From Actinomycetota bacterium (GTDB lineage: Bacteria > Actinomycetota > Actinomycetes > S36-B12): 64,000 nucleotides of DNA. A program made the translations under genes and the position numbers. The stretch is taken from assembly GCA_016870515.1 (NCBI GenBank), contig VGBL01000001.1, positions 141,479 to 205,478 of the forward strand, read 5' to 3'. The stretch's first letter is position 1. Each line of letters starts with the position of its first letter. Below are positions 40,752-49,146 of this stretch, one piece after another. Below the pieces are notes generated by a model. It did not search any database. It had not been told where the DNA came from and saw nothing but the letters and a program-made list of their open reading frames with translations.

Positions 40752-41634
40752 CCTTGCCCACTCCGTCGTCCAGGCGGCCGACATCGGTGTTCTGGCGATC
40801 GCGGAGGCGAGCCGCGAATCCACCCGCGCCAACCTCGCCAACCCCGATGCCCTCGTCGCCGAGCACCGACTGGTCTTCTCCCCCGATGACGCTCCCGTCG
40901 GGCTCCTGATGATGGAGAAGGACCCCGCCGCCAAGACGTTCTACATCGATTCGTACGCCGCTCCCCGGTACGGCCGCGCTCTCCTGGCACCGCTGCTCGA
41001 CATGGGCATCGAGGTCGCGGGCCGTCTGCGGGAGTCAGACGACTGGAAGATCGAGGCCGGGGCCTTCGAGCAGGATGAGGTCTACGTCGACACCCTGGAG
41101 GCGGCGGGCTTCCACGAGATCCGTCGCTTCTGGCACATGCACATCGAGCTCGGGCCCGACCACCTGGCCGATCCCGAGCCACCCGACGGGGTGACGATGA
41201 CGGTGGTCGAGTCCGATGCGGATCGACGCATGCTCCATCAGATCGACGAGATGTCCTTCGCCGCGCACTTCGGCTTCGTGCCGCATCCCTACGAGGATTG
41301 GATCAGTTGGTTCCGCGACCGTCGCGACACTCGCCCCGATCTGTGGTGGCTAGCGTGGTACGACGGTGAACCCGTAGGCCTGTGCATGCAGGACGACTCA
41401 CGCACCGAACGCAATGCGGGGCATGTGCGCGTGCTCGGGGTGGTGCCGACGGCTCGCGGCCGGGGCATCGCGCGTTGGCTGCTCCAGCGGTCCTTCGCCC
41501 AGGCCGCGGTCGAGGGGCGGACGGCGATGACGCTCACGGTGGACAGCGACAACACCACCGGGGCGACCGCCCTCTACGACGGGGTCGGCATGCGCCCCGA
41601 GCGAATGGTCGTCCTCTTCCGGCGCCCCGCCTGA
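40675..41634 (+). CDS. Double GNAT-domain acetyltransferase
   Basis: A 319-residue protein with two GNAT folds, as in mycothiol synthase. The C-terminal copy is intact: HVRVLGVVPTARGRGIARWL contains the R/Q-x-x-G-x-G/A acetyl-CoA loop, and DNTTGATALYDGVGM the downstream helix. The N-terminal copy is degenerate. The acceptor is unknown; it is not clearly MshD. The start codon GTG at 40675 overlaps the SET gene by 77 bases and is supported by the -10 element six bases upstream. Confidence 0.82.
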   Translation: MLPDGYTARPLDFVEVDGLLDGSDVDLAHSVVQAADIGVLAIAEASRESTRANLANPDALVAEHRLVFSPDDAPVGLLMMEKDPAAKTFYIDSYAAPRYGRALLAPLLDMGIEVAGRLRESDDWKIEAGAFEQDEVYVDTLEAAGFHEIRRFWHMHIELGPDHLADPEPPDGVTMTVVESDADRRMLHQIDEMSFAAHFGFVPHPYEDWISWFRDRRDTRPDLWWLAWYDGEPVGLCMQDDSRTERNAGHVRVLGVVPTARGRGIARWLLQRSFAQAAVEGRTAMTLTVDSDNTTGATALYDGVGMRPERMVVLFRRPA

Positions 41635-41652
41635 CTTGCCCTTCGGCAAGTC
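41633..41652 (+). terminator. Hairpin directly after the GNAT gene
   Basis: GACTTGCC and GGCAAGTC form a perfect eight-pair stem closed by a stable CTTC tetraloop, starting in the stop codon. Confidence 0.65.
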
Positions 41653-41761
41653 GAGGGCGAATCCCCGCTACCCCCGCCGAATCGGCGGTGTCACGGCCTG
41701 GCCAGCACCACCACGACCAGGAGGACCGCGGCCCCGCGGTCCGGCCCTCATCGGGCAGTTC

Positions 41762-41782
41762 AGCCGCCCGAAACGGGCGGCT
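41762..41782. repeat. Perfect inverted repeat in hairpin-rich intergenic region
   Basis: AGCCGCCCG-AAA-CGGGCGGCT is a nine-pair stem with a three-base loop. Two more palindromes, CCGCCGA-A-TCGGCGG (41674-41688) and ACCGCGG-CC-CCGCGGT (41725-41740), lie just before it. The 250-base gap (41635-41884) has no convincing gene. Confidence 0.5.
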
Positions 41783-41849
41783 CTGCCGCCCAGCCGGCCA
41801 CCGAGGTCGTCTACGCCTGGCGCTCCGTCGGCGTGGACCTGACACGCGC

Positions 41850-41878
41850 GAGGGGGTTGCTCATCGAGCGACCCCCTC
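41850..41878. terminator. Terminator hairpin before the DUF4446 gene end
   Basis: A 13-pair stem with one wobble pair (GAGGGGGTTGCTC at 41850-41862 against 41866-41878) and a three-base loop, placed six bases after the DUF4446 stop codon on the minus strand, so it most likely terminates that gene. Confidence 0.65.
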
Positions 41879-41884
41879 GTCGCA

Positions 41885-42379
41885 TTAGGAGCGACTGCCG
41901 GGCGTCTGACAGATGGCGTCCTCGAGAGCCTGGGACTCCTCGGGAGACAGCGTCACCTCAGCCATGCCGCCGCGGATCTCCTTGATGTAGGTGCGGGACT
42001 CACTGCGCGCATGCACGGTCGTGAGAATGAATCCGTTGCCGCAGTCATCGACCAAGGCAACGCTGAAGGACATACGACCGCCCATGTCGCCGAAGGCGTC
42101 GTAGCGGATGAGGCCCATATGGCGGATTGCCCGATTGAGCTCCGACTGCGTTGCTCGTATCGAGGCTGCCAAGGCGGCAACATCGTCGCGCAGCGCCTCC
42201 ACCTCCTCGGACTTGCGTGCGACCACCTCGACGAAAGACTCGCGCCCGTCTGCCGCATCGAGGACTCGGTATTGCTGACGCATGCGACGCGTGCGCGTGA
42301 GCAGGAAAACTCCTAGGAGGAGGGACAACACCGCGACAGCGGCAATGGCGATCACGCTCGTCTGCGTGTCCCAGGTCAT
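41885..42379 (-). CDS. DUF4446 family membrane-anchored protein
   Basis: A 164-residue DUF4446 protein: one N-terminal transmembrane helix (VIAIAAVAVLSLLLGVFLL), a coiled-coil-like Glu/Arg-rich linker, and the conserved domain RYDAFGDMGGRMSFSVALVDD followed by GFILTTVHARSESRTYIKEI and LSPEESQAL. In many actinobacteria and firmicutes it lies close to serS. Function unknown. The ATG follows TAGGCT and six bases. Confidence 0.85.
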   Translation of the reverse strand: MTWDTQTSVIAIAAVAVLSLLLGVFLLTRTRRMRQQYRVLDAADGRESFVEVVARKSEEVEALRDDVAALAASIRATQSELNRAIRHMGLIRYDAFGDMGGRMSFSVALVDDCGNGFILTTVHARSESRTYIKEIRGGMAEVTLSPEESQALEDAICQTPGSRS

Positions 42380-42385
42380 CCCGGC

Positions 42386-42412
42386 AGCCTAGTGGGAATC
42401 GATGGCTAGGCT
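42386..42412. promoter_or_regulatory. Divergent pair of leaderless -10 elements
   Basis: Minus-strand TAGGCT (42386-42391) lies six bases before the DUF4446 ATG; plus-strand TAGGCT (42407-42412) points the other way, toward 42419-42424. The two hexamers form an inverted repeat with 15 bases between them. Confidence 0.5.
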
Positions 42413-42423
42413 TCCTGCGTGGG

Positions 42424-42633
42424 GTGGCTCGATCTGGGTGTTGTTGGCTGACGTTCATCCTCATGCCGGTCTTCATCGGAGCGTGGGTGGCGCTCATCGT
42501 GATCGCCGGAATCGCCGTGCTGGTCGGCGGTTAACTCCAGCAACGCGTCGCCCTGCGGCGCATACGCTTCTTCTCCAACGCAATCCTCGCGGCACTGGCC
42601 ACTGGGACGCTAGTGGAGTCCATGCGCGGCTAG
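42424..42633 (+). pseudogene. Small two-helix membrane protein interrupted by an in-frame stop
   Basis: From GTG 42424 the frame reads a strongly hydrophobic segment (ILMPVFIGAWVALIVIAGIA then VLVGG), stops at TAA 42532-42534, and continues in frame for 32 codons (QQRVALRRIRFFSNAILAAL) to a TAG overlapping the convergent DUF5926 gene by four bases, as gene ends commonly do here. A TAGGCT promoter element precedes it. It is either a 36-residue protein or a nonsense-disrupted gene of about 69 residues. Confidence 0.5.
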
Positions 42634-43544
42634 CGCAGTGTGATCTGACGATTTTGCAGACCGGCTCGAGCCCGACGCTCCCCGGAGGTGAGCGGTGCCG
42701 TGTCGGCCAAGGCGGCGTCCAGCGTCACGGCATACGCGGCAATGGCCTCCTCGCAGCCTGCAGCGCCCACGCGATCGGTGAGCTCCCATACGGGCACCAG
42801 CAAGCCATCAGCGCGGAAGGACCCGACGAATCGCGATGGAGTGCCAGGCAGCGTGTCGCGATCGGCAGCATGCAGGCGCGCAAAGGCATTGAGGAGCTTC
42901 TCCTCGTCGAAGGGGAGTACCCAGCGAAGGAAGACTTTGTCGCCCATATCGACCCAGTAGGCCGATTCGACCGACGAGAGGCGGACGGTAGGCATGACCT
43001 TGCTATTCGCCCGCTCGAGGGACTCGCGCACGTCGGCCTCGCCAGCGCTCGCGTCATCGGCCATCCAGTAGTCGAAGAACTCATGGACGGTGACCTCGAG
43101 GGGTACGTCGGCGATGAGGTCTTGCAGCCGCGGCCCAGGACCGGGTAAGCCGGCCGGCGGGATCGGCGTGCCGGGATCAGCCTTGAGTGCACGCAGCAGC
43201 GCATCAGCCGCGTCGCGGCTGGGGTCGCCGGAGCCGGTGGTCACCTGCAGCGCGAGATAGACATCGCCTGAGTCGCGCACGAGTGCCGGCCATGCGAGCG
43301 GTAGCACCGTGGTGAGGATGACCTTGTGGTCGACGGGATCCTTCAGCGTGAGGGGAGCGGTGGCTGCCGGGACGATCTCGCGGAAGGCCACCCAGTCGCA
43401 CTCCGAGGCCAATCCCTCAAATGGTCGGCCGACCCGGGCCATCGACTCGCGTGCGCGCGCCTTGCCATGGCAGGCCTTATAGCGACGGCCGGATCCACAG
43501 GGGCACGGCTCGCGCAATCCAACGACAGTGATGTCTTCAGCCAC
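42630..43544 (-). CDS. SEC-C motif protein of the DUF5926 family
   Basis: A 304-residue protein with an N-terminal SEC-C zinc-binding motif (PCPCGSGRRYKACHG, ligands C-x-C-x8-C-H), then the DUF5926 body (GRPFEGLASECDWVAFREIV, VTVHEFFDYWM, VFLRWVLPFDEEKLLNAFAR, RFVGSFRADG). Widespread in actinobacteria; role unknown, the SEC-C motif suggests a link to SecA or ribosome-associated processes. GTG start with TAGGGT six bases upstream. Confidence 0.87.
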   Translation of the reverse strand: MAEDITVVGLREPCPCGSGRRYKACHGKARARESMARVGRPFEGLASECDWVAFREIVPAATAPLTLKDPVDHKVILTTVLPLAWPALVRDSGDVYLALQVTTGSGDPSRDAADALLRALKADPGTPIPPAGLPGPGPRLQDLIADVPLEVTVHEFFDYWMADDASAGEADVRESLERANSKVMPTVRLSSVESAYWVDMGDKVFLRWVLPFDEEKLLNAFARLHAADRDTLPGTPSRFVGSFRADGLLVPVWELTDRVGAAGCEEAIAAYAVTLDAALADTAPLTSGERRARAGLQNRQITLR

Positions 43545-45510
43545 CCGATGACCCTACTGGTGCCAGACCCGACCGATCGAAGAGCAGGGGCACAAACCAG
43601 GCCGCACCCGGCTCTGAGAAATGGATGCCATCCGGTCGCACTGGTTCGCCATCGCGTTCCAGAAGCGGACAGTCGCGACCGCCGGGGCACAGCAGGTCGT
43701 CGATGCGTACGAGCGTCACGCGACCAGGGTGCGCGGCCGCCAGTCGTTCGAACGCTGCCGTGAGATCGGCGAAGCTCGCGTAATACGCCTCATCGAGCGC
43801 GCAATCGGGCGATGCATCAGGTCCAGCCGCGCAGGTGCCCCTCACCGGGGGAGCCTTGGGCACGGGGAGCACGATCGCGATCGAGGCACCACCGCGGGTG
43901 AAGCGCTCATATGCCTCGTCGAGAGCGGCATCCAACCGGGCCGTGTGCTCCGGCGTACCCGGCATGAGCACCTGCTCGCCGATCTTGACCGGGAACCGCT
44001 CGCGGTTGGAGTACCAGACGACGACATCGGGGTCGAAATCGCTGACTGCTTTCGACTGCAGGTCGGCAAAGCCCTCCGAGCAGCGTTTCGACCAGGTGAA
44101 TCGGTCGCCGACGAGATCAACCTGGTAGTCCCCCGTGATGCTGCAGCCGCCGAAGGACAGGGGAACGACGCCCCAGCCACGGTCCGCGGCCTCCGTCTCG
44201 AGCGCGGGCATGAGCTCCTTGGGGATCGAGTCGCCGGCGAAGGCCACCACGGGTGCATCCGCCGACGTTGCGCCCATGACCTGCGTGGGAGCGACGGTCT
44301 CGTCAGGTTCCACGGAGGGCGCCGTGGCCCGTGCCGTCGACCCGACGATGAGCAGCGCCATGACGGCCATGGCCGCCGGCACGATGACGGCGAGCCGCTT
44401 CGGGGTCAGGGCGAATCCGCCGATGCTCCCCCGGCGAATGGGCCTTTCGATCACGTAGTACGACGCCGCCGCGACGATGACCGTGAGGCCAATGCGCAGT
44501 GCGGCGAGCGCGAGGTCATCGAGACCGGTGCGCACGGGGGTCAGCCACAGGATGAGCGGCCAGTGCCACAGGTAGATGCCGTAGGAGATGAGACCGATCC
44601 ACACGAGCGGCCGCAGCGCGAAGAGCCGTGCTGGACCATTCGCGGACGATGGCGAGCCCAGCGACAGCAGGAGCCAGGCGACGAGCGCGCTGAAGATGAG
44701 TGACCCGCCGCGGTAGTAGAACGACGACATGTCCGAGACGGTCGCCATCATCGCCAGCACGCCGACAAGGGCAACCCAGCCCGTCCGCCGCATGTGTGCG
44801 GGCAGGGATAGTCCTCGGTGCACCAACCACGCGAGCAGGGCGCCGACGAGGAGCTCATGGATGCGGGTGAACGTGCCGAAGTAGGCCACCGAGGGATCGC
44901 CGGCGTCATACGTCCAGGCCATGAGGGCGACGGAGACCACGATCAGGACGGCGATGACCACGGCGATCACGCGCGGGCTGGCTTTGCGGATGAGCAGGAG
45001 CAGCAGAAGCGGCCAGACGAGGTAGAACTGCTCCTCGATGGAGAGCGACCACGTGTGCTCGACGGGCGAGGGCCCTTGCATGTCGGCGAAGTAGGACTGG
45101 CCCGTGAGGATGAAGAACCAGTTGGCCACGTAGAAGAGCGCTGCCAGGGCCGCGCCGCGCAGATCGCCGATCTCCTCCGGTGCCGCAACGAAGAATGCCC
45201 AACCGCATACGGCGATCAGCATTAGGTAGAGCGCTGGCAGCAGTCGCCGGGCGCGCCGCGTGAAGAACTGGGCGAAGGCAATGCCACCCGAACGATCCAC
45301 CTGGCCGAGCAGGATCCCCGTGATGAGGAAGCCGGAAAGCACGAAGAAGAGGTCCACACCGAGGAAGCCACCGGGGAGCCAATCGGCACCCACGTGATAG
45401 GTGACGACACCGGCAACGGCGAGCGCGCGCACGCCGTCGAGTGCCGGCACATGCTGCCCGCGCTCCACTGCGGCCGAGCCTGACAGTGGCGGCACACCCG
45501 TCGTCGTCAC
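43537..45510 (-). CDS. Acyltransferase 3 (OafA/YrhL) with C-terminal SGNH domain
   Basis: A 657-residue surface acyltransferase. About ten transmembrane helices from residue 20 to 400, with the AT3 signatures DGVRALAV near the start, FLGVDLFFVLSGFLITGIL, the R-rich FFTRRARRLLPALYL and TWSLSIEEQFYLVWPLL. The extracytoplasmic SGNH domain (about 440-657) has the GDS block in AFAGDSIPKE and the catalytic D-x-x-H in DGIHFSEPG. Such proteins O-acetylate cell-wall glycans or surface polysaccharides. GTG start with TACCCT six bases upstream. Confidence 0.93.
   Translation of the reverse strand: MTTTGVPPLSGSAAVERGQHVPALDGVRALAVAGVVTYHVGADWLPGGFLGVDLFFVLSGFLITGILLGQVDRSGGIAFAQFFTRRARRLLPALYLMLIAVCGWAFFVAAPEEIGDLRGAALAALFYVANWFFILTGQSYFADMQGPSPVEHTWSLSIEEQFYLVWPLLLLLLIRKASPRVIAVVIAVLIVVSVALMAWTYDAGDPSVAYFGTFTRIHELLVGALLAWLVHRGLSLPAHMRRTGWVALVGVLAMMATVSDMSSFYYRGGSLIFSALVAWLLLSLGSPSSANGPARLFALRPLVWIGLISYGIYLWHWPLILWLTPVRTGLDDLALAALRIGLTVIVAAASYYVIERPIRRGSIGGFALTPKRLAVIVPAAMAVMALLIVGSTARATAPSVEPDETVAPTQVMGATSADAPVVAFAGDSIPKELMPALETEAADRGWGVVPLSFGGCSITGDYQVDLVGDRFTWSKRCSEGFADLQSKAVSDFDPDVVVWYSNRERFPVKIGEQVLMPGTPEHTARLDAALDEAYERFTRGGASIAIVLPVPKAPPVRGTCAAGPDASPDCALDEAYYASFADLTAAFERLAAAHPGRVTLVRIDDLLCPGGRDCPLLERDGEPVRPDGIHFSEPGAAWFVPLLFDRSGLAPVGSSGG
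43551..43556 (-). promoter_or_regulatory. Leaderless -10 element (TAGGGT), DUF5926 gene
   Basis: TAGGGT on the minus strand, six bases before GTG 43544, lying inside the end of the acyltransferase gene. Confidence 0.5.
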
Positions 45511-45516
45511 GTCGTC

Positions 45517-45522
45517 AGGGTA
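45517..45522 (-). promoter_or_regulatory. Leaderless -10 element (TACCCT), acyltransferase gene
   Basis: TACCCT on the minus strand, six bases before GTG 45510. Confidence 0.5.
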
Positions 45523-45553
45523 GGTGACTTGCGACGGCGATGCCTGCGCCGTC

Positions 45554-46957
45554 TCAGCCCGCGGCGGAGTCGATGAAGAGCACGCCCGGGCTCATGAGGC
45601 CCTGCGGGTCGAGCGCATCCTTGATAGCTCGCATCGCGGCGATCTCGGCCGGGCTACGCGAGAGGGATAGGTAGGCGGCCTTTGCGCGGCCGATTCCGTG
45701 CTCCGCCGAAACGCTGCCGCCGTAGTCGCCGATGGCGGTGAGCACCAGGAGGTCAACGCCTTCATCGTCGGCCGGCGGGCCGACGATCTCCACGTGGATA
45801 TTGCCGTCGCCAAGGTGGCCGAAGACACCGAAAGCCACGATCCCCGGGTAGCCATCGAGTCGGCGGCGGATCTCATCGGAGCAAGCAGCCAGGTGGGTGA
45901 GCGGCACCGAAACATCGAGCTTGTGCGCGGCACCGCCGGCGTGATCGGTGGCATACGAGGAAAACGCCTCCGACTGGAGCTCGCGATACGACCACAGGCG
46001 CGCTTGGTCGGTGGCATCGAGACCTAGCACGACGTCCCGCTCCCCCAGCACGTTGGGATCGAAGCCGTCGCCCGCGCCGCCGTCGGGAACCTCCAGCAGG
46101 AGCACCAGGGGATGCCTCTGCGCCAGCGGCCACGGCAGCCCCGACACCCGCATCGCGAGGTCCATACCCGTCTCGTCGATGATCTCGGCCGCAAGGAGCG
46201 GCATGCCGCTCACGGCGGCGGTGTGGAGCAGGTCCAACCCCTCGTCGTACGTCGCGACACCGATGATGGCGACGCTCGACGGAGCGTGGGGCCGGTGCAG
46301 CCGCAGGCGCGCCGCCGTGATGATGCCGAGCGTGCCCTCACTGCCGGTGAAGAGGCCGGCGAGGTCGTATCCGGTGTTGTCCTTGGCCAGGCCCGCGAGG
46401 TGAGAGGCAACGCTCCCGTCCGGCAGCACGACCTCGATGCCCGACACCTGAGCGCGCGTCATGCCGTGTGCGATCACTCGGATGCCTCCGGCGTTGGTGG
46501 CGATGGTGCCACCGATCGTGGCCGAGTCACGGGCCGCGAGGTCGACGCCGTATTCCCATCCCGCTGCGCTTGCATGGCGCTGGGCCTCGGCCAGCGTCAC
46601 TCCCGCACCCACGGTCACCTGCCCAGACAGCGTGTCGACCGGATCCATCCGCGTGAGTCGGCGCGTTGACACGACGATTGGCGGTCCGGCTGCCCCCGGG
46701 TGTGTCGCGGGGACCGAGCTTCCGACCAGTCCGGTGTTGCCGCCCTGGGGCAGGACCGGCACACCCGCGTCGGCGCAGGCCGCGACCACCTCAGCGACCT
46801 CCTGGGTCGACGCGGGTCGGACGACCGCGAGAGCTGGCCCGCTCCAGCGCCGAGCCCAGTCGGTGAGGTAGCCGGCCGTCAGGGCGGGGTCGGTGAGCAC
46901 GTGGTCGGGGCCGACGACCGCCGCGATCCGGTCGAGGAGGGGGGCTCGGCCAGTCAC
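45554..46957 (-). CDS. GlcD-like FAD-linked oxidase (glycolate/D-lactate dehydrogenase)
   Basis: A 467-residue FAD-binding protein: PP-loop region PVLPQGGNTGLVGSS, RDSATIGGTIATNAGG for flavin binding, and the C-terminal FAD-oxidase cap with FGHLGDGNIHVEI and SAEHGIGRAKA, which provide substrate and metal ligands. It oxidises a 2-hydroxy acid. GlcE/GlcF partners are absent, so it is a stand-alone D-2-hydroxyacid dehydrogenase. GTG 46957 was chosen because CAGGAT lies six bases upstream; an ATG at 46972 would overlap that element. Confidence 0.87.
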   Translation of the reverse strand: MTGRAPLLDRIAAVVGPDHVLTDPALTAGYLTDWARRWSGPALAVVRPASTQEVAEVVAACADAGVPVLPQGGNTGLVGSSVPATHPGAAGPPIVVSTRRLTRMDPVDTLSGQVTVGAGVTLAEAQRHASAAGWEYGVDLAARDSATIGGTIATNAGGIRVIAHGMTRAQVSGIEVVLPDGSVASHLAGLAKDNTGYDLAGLFTGSEGTLGIITAARLRLHRPHAPSSVAIIGVATYDEGLDLLHTAAVSGMPLLAAEIIDETGMDLAMRVSGLPWPLAQRHPLVLLLEVPDGGAGDGFDPNVLGERDVVLGLDATDQARLWSYRELQSEAFSSYATDHAGGAAHKLDVSVPLTHLAACSDEIRRRLDGYPGIVAFGVFGHLGDGNIHVEIVGPPADDEGVDLLVLTAIGDYGGSVSAEHGIGRAKAAYLSLSRSPAEIAAMRAIKDALDPQGLMSPGVLFIDSAAG

Positions 46958-46963
46958 GGGCCC

Positions 46964-46969
46964 ATCCTG
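46964..46969 (-). promoter_or_regulatory. Leaderless -10-like element (CAGGAT), GlcD-like gene
   Basis: CAGGAT on the minus strand, six bases before GTG 46957. Confidence 0.35.
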
Positions 46970-47058
46970 CCCCATGGAGGGCGGGGCCAATTCTAGGGAA
47001 TTGCCCTTGAATCGTCCGTTCGGCATGCGTGGCGGCCCGTTCCTTGTGAGGATGCTGA

Positions 47059-47094
47059 CGCCGCCCGAGGTGGGCGGCGATCCCCCTCGGGGGG
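47059..47094 (+). promoter_or_regulatory. Two leader hairpins before the secreted protein gene
   Basis: CGCCGCCC (47059-47066) pairs with GGGCGGCG (47072-47079), and CCCCC with GGGGG follows at 47082-47094, ending about 17 bases before the Shine-Dalgarno GGAGG. They could stabilise or regulate the mRNA 5' end of a probably highly expressed secreted protein. Confidence 0.4.
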
Positions 47095-47120
47095 TTGATG
47101 AAGTCCACCACGGAGGATTC

Positions 47121-47789
47121 ATGAGTTTGACTAAGAAGATCGTCAGCGTCGCCGCTGGCGTTGCCCTTGTCGCTGGCGCCGGAGCCATTGCTGCTTCCCC
47201 GGTCTCGGCCTCGAGCCACAAGGCTCTGCCCAAGACGACGGGCAAGACCATCATCGACCTGAAGCCGGAGATCGCTGCCGCCCTGGCTGGCGCCGGCATC
47301 GGTATCAGGGCCACCGCCCCGGCGACCTTCGTCACCAACCCCAAGGTGATGATTGGCTTCCCCGTGACCGGTGTTAAGGGCAACGGCATCAGCCACTCGG
47401 GCGCCATCACGTTCTACTCGGGGGCCAACACCACCGGCGTCACCGGCGAAAACCCCATCATCACCCTCAACGATGACAAGACTGCCACGATCACGCTGTC
47501 AGTGAGCGGCAGCCCGATTCCGCTGCTCTACACCAAGCACGAGGGTGTGAAGTACTCATCGTGGAAGATCGACAAGAGCCACTCCAAGTGGGTCGTCAAG
47601 CGTACCGTTGCCCTCGCCGGCGACGTGCACCTGACCACCAACCAGGCCATCGTCGACCTGCTCAACAACGCCCTGGGCACGACGGCCTTTGTCGCCGACC
47701 TGGGCCTGGGCACGACGCGCACCACGGTGACTGAGATCCGCACCTGCAAGAAGAACACCACTGCGGCCTGCAAGGCTGCCGGAGCCTGA
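47121..47789 (+). CDS. Secreted single-domain protein, function unknown
   Basis: A 222-residue exported protein: signal peptide 1-30 (KKIVSVAAGVALVAGAGAIA then ASPVSA), then one beta-rich domain: GKTIIDLKPEIAAALAGAGI, RATAPATF, FPVTGV, then GISHSGAITFYSG and NPIITLNDDKTATITLSVSG. The pattern hydrophobic strand, a helix ending in AGAGI, APA, FPVTG and HSGAITF recalls HtaA-like actinobacterial surface domains. The N-terminal region of the next gene shows the same pattern. GGAGG lies four bases before the ATG; a strong terminator follows. Lys/Thr-rich, probably abundant. Confidence 0.75.
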   Translation: MSLTKKIVSVAAGVALVAGAGAIAASPVSASSHKALPKTTGKTIIDLKPEIAAALAGAGIGIRATAPATFVTNPKVMIGFPVTGVKGNGISHSGAITFYSGANTTGVTGENPIITLNDDKTATITLSVSGSPIPLLYTKHEGVKYSSWKIDKSHSKWVVKRTVALAGDVHLTTNQAIVDLLNNALGTTAFVADLGLGTTRTTVTEIRTCKKNTTAACKAAGA

Positions 47790-47798
47790 CGCATCACG

Positions 47799-47836
47799 CT
47801 AAAGGGGGCCCGGGCTGATGCCCGGGCCCCCTTTAG
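47799..47836 (+). terminator. Very strong hairpin terminator
   Basis: A perfect 17 bp stem (47799-47815 with 47820-47836) around a TGAT loop; the arms begin CTAAAGGGGG and end CCCCCTTTAG. Confidence 0.85.
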
Positions 47837-47895
47837 ATGACTGAGCACCCGACCCGGCGCGCAATGGAGCAAGCGGCGCATTCATGATGGATGCC

Positions 47896-49146
47896 ATGCG
47901 CGACTGGACCCGACTCGCAATCTCTGCAGTTGCGATGGCAGTAGCGACAGGGGTGTTCATCGGGCTACCGGTGGGAACCGCGCAATCGACCCCTCCTGGA
48001 CTCACCACGACGGTCACGGTGAGTGGCACCACGGTGCTCGCCCTCGACGACACGTTTATCGACACCCTCAATGAGAGGGGCGTGCGCTTCTCTGCCAAGG
48101 CCCCTGCCACTCGAGCGGGTCGCGATATCGGCCTGAGGCTTGCCAAGGCGACGGACTCCGCGTTCCATCTCGACGGAGCGCTCGTGTTGGTTGGACCCAC
48201 GGGGAGCAAACTTCAGGTCAAGGACGTGGTCGTCAGGCGGGGCGAAGCCGGCGATATCGACGTGACAACCCTCGTCGGCAAGCTCGATCTGATGCGCACG
48301 GAATCCGTGGTCACCAAGGCACTACCCACACGCAAGACGGTCAAGGGCCGGGTCACCACCGTAATTCGCACCACCACATACACGGGAGTGCTGCGCCTGA
48401 CCCGCGACACCGCGACCGTGCTCACACTCAAGGGCGCTCTCGGCGCATATGCATTCAGCCCGGGCCAGACGCTGGGCACAATCACGACGCGCCTCGTCGA
48501 AACCACCACGACCACCAGGCCCAAGCCCGCCACCAGGTCGACCCGGACAGACGATCCCAGGGTGACCTACCAGGTCAAGACCAAGGATCCGGTCGCCTTC
48601 ATCACCATCGACGACGGCATCATCACGCCGAAGGCAGCCCTGGACTACGTCGAGAAGCACCGGATCCCGATCACGAGCTTCCTCATCTCGTCGCAGGTGA
48701 CCGACAGCAAGGTGCGCTACTTCGAGCGGATCTCGCGCTGGGGCTCGGTGCAGAATCACACCACCACTCACGCGAGCCTCGCGACGAGCGACGCATCCCT
48801 CATCAAGTCTCAGGTGTGCCCGGTGCAGGTCGACTTCCGCCGCACCTTCGGCACCAAGCCCTGGATGCTCCGTCCGCCCTACGGCGCTGGTCCGCGCAAC
48901 ACGACCATGCATGAGGTGGTGGGCAAGTGCGGCATCACGGACGTCGTCGTGTGGGACGCCGTCGTCGACAACGGTCGCCTGTCGACAGCCACCGGCAGCG
49001 GATTGGTGCCGGGCTCGGTGGTCCTACTGCACTACACCGGCAACCTGGCGTGGGACTTGAAGGTCGCGGTCACCGCGATCCGAGCAGCCGGCCTTCGGCC
49101 CGCCAACCTCGCCGACTACCTCGCGGCTCCGGTCAAGCGGGGCTAG
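47896..49146 (+). CDS. Secreted polysaccharide deacetylase with N-terminal accessory domain
   Basis: A 416-residue exported protein. Signal peptide 1-30; residues about 35-190 repeat the layout of the neighbouring secreted protein (TTVLALDDTFIDTLNERGV, FSAKAPAT); a Thr/Pro/Arg linker follows. The NodB domain has FITIDDGI (metal/base Asp pair), HTTTHASL (metal His pair), RPPYGAG and the C-terminal VLLHYTG. It probably removes acetyl groups from peptidoglycan or a surface glycan. The ATG at 47896 is preferred (CATGAT seven bases upstream and a better signal-peptide n-region); ATG 47884 would add four residues. Its end overlaps the convergent transporter by four bases. Confidence 0.85.
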   Translation: MRDWTRLAISAVAMAVATGVFIGLPVGTAQSTPPGLTTTVTVSGTTVLALDDTFIDTLNERGVRFSAKAPATRAGRDIGLRLAKATDSAFHLDGALVLVGPTGSKLQVKDVVVRRGEAGDIDVTTLVGKLDLMRTESVVTKALPTRKTVKGRVTTVIRTTTYTGVLRLTRDTATVLTLKGALGAYAFSPGQTLGTITTRLVETTTTTRPKPATRSTRTDDPRVTYQVKTKDPVAFITIDDGIITPKAALDYVEKHRIPITSFLISSQVTDSKVRYFERISRWGSVQNHTTTHASLATSDASLIKSQVCPVQVDFRRTFGTKPWMLRPPYGAGPRNTTMHEVVGKCGITDVVVWDAVVDNGRLSTATGSGLVPGSVVLLHYTGNLAWDLKVAVTAIRAAGLRPANLADYLAAPVKRG

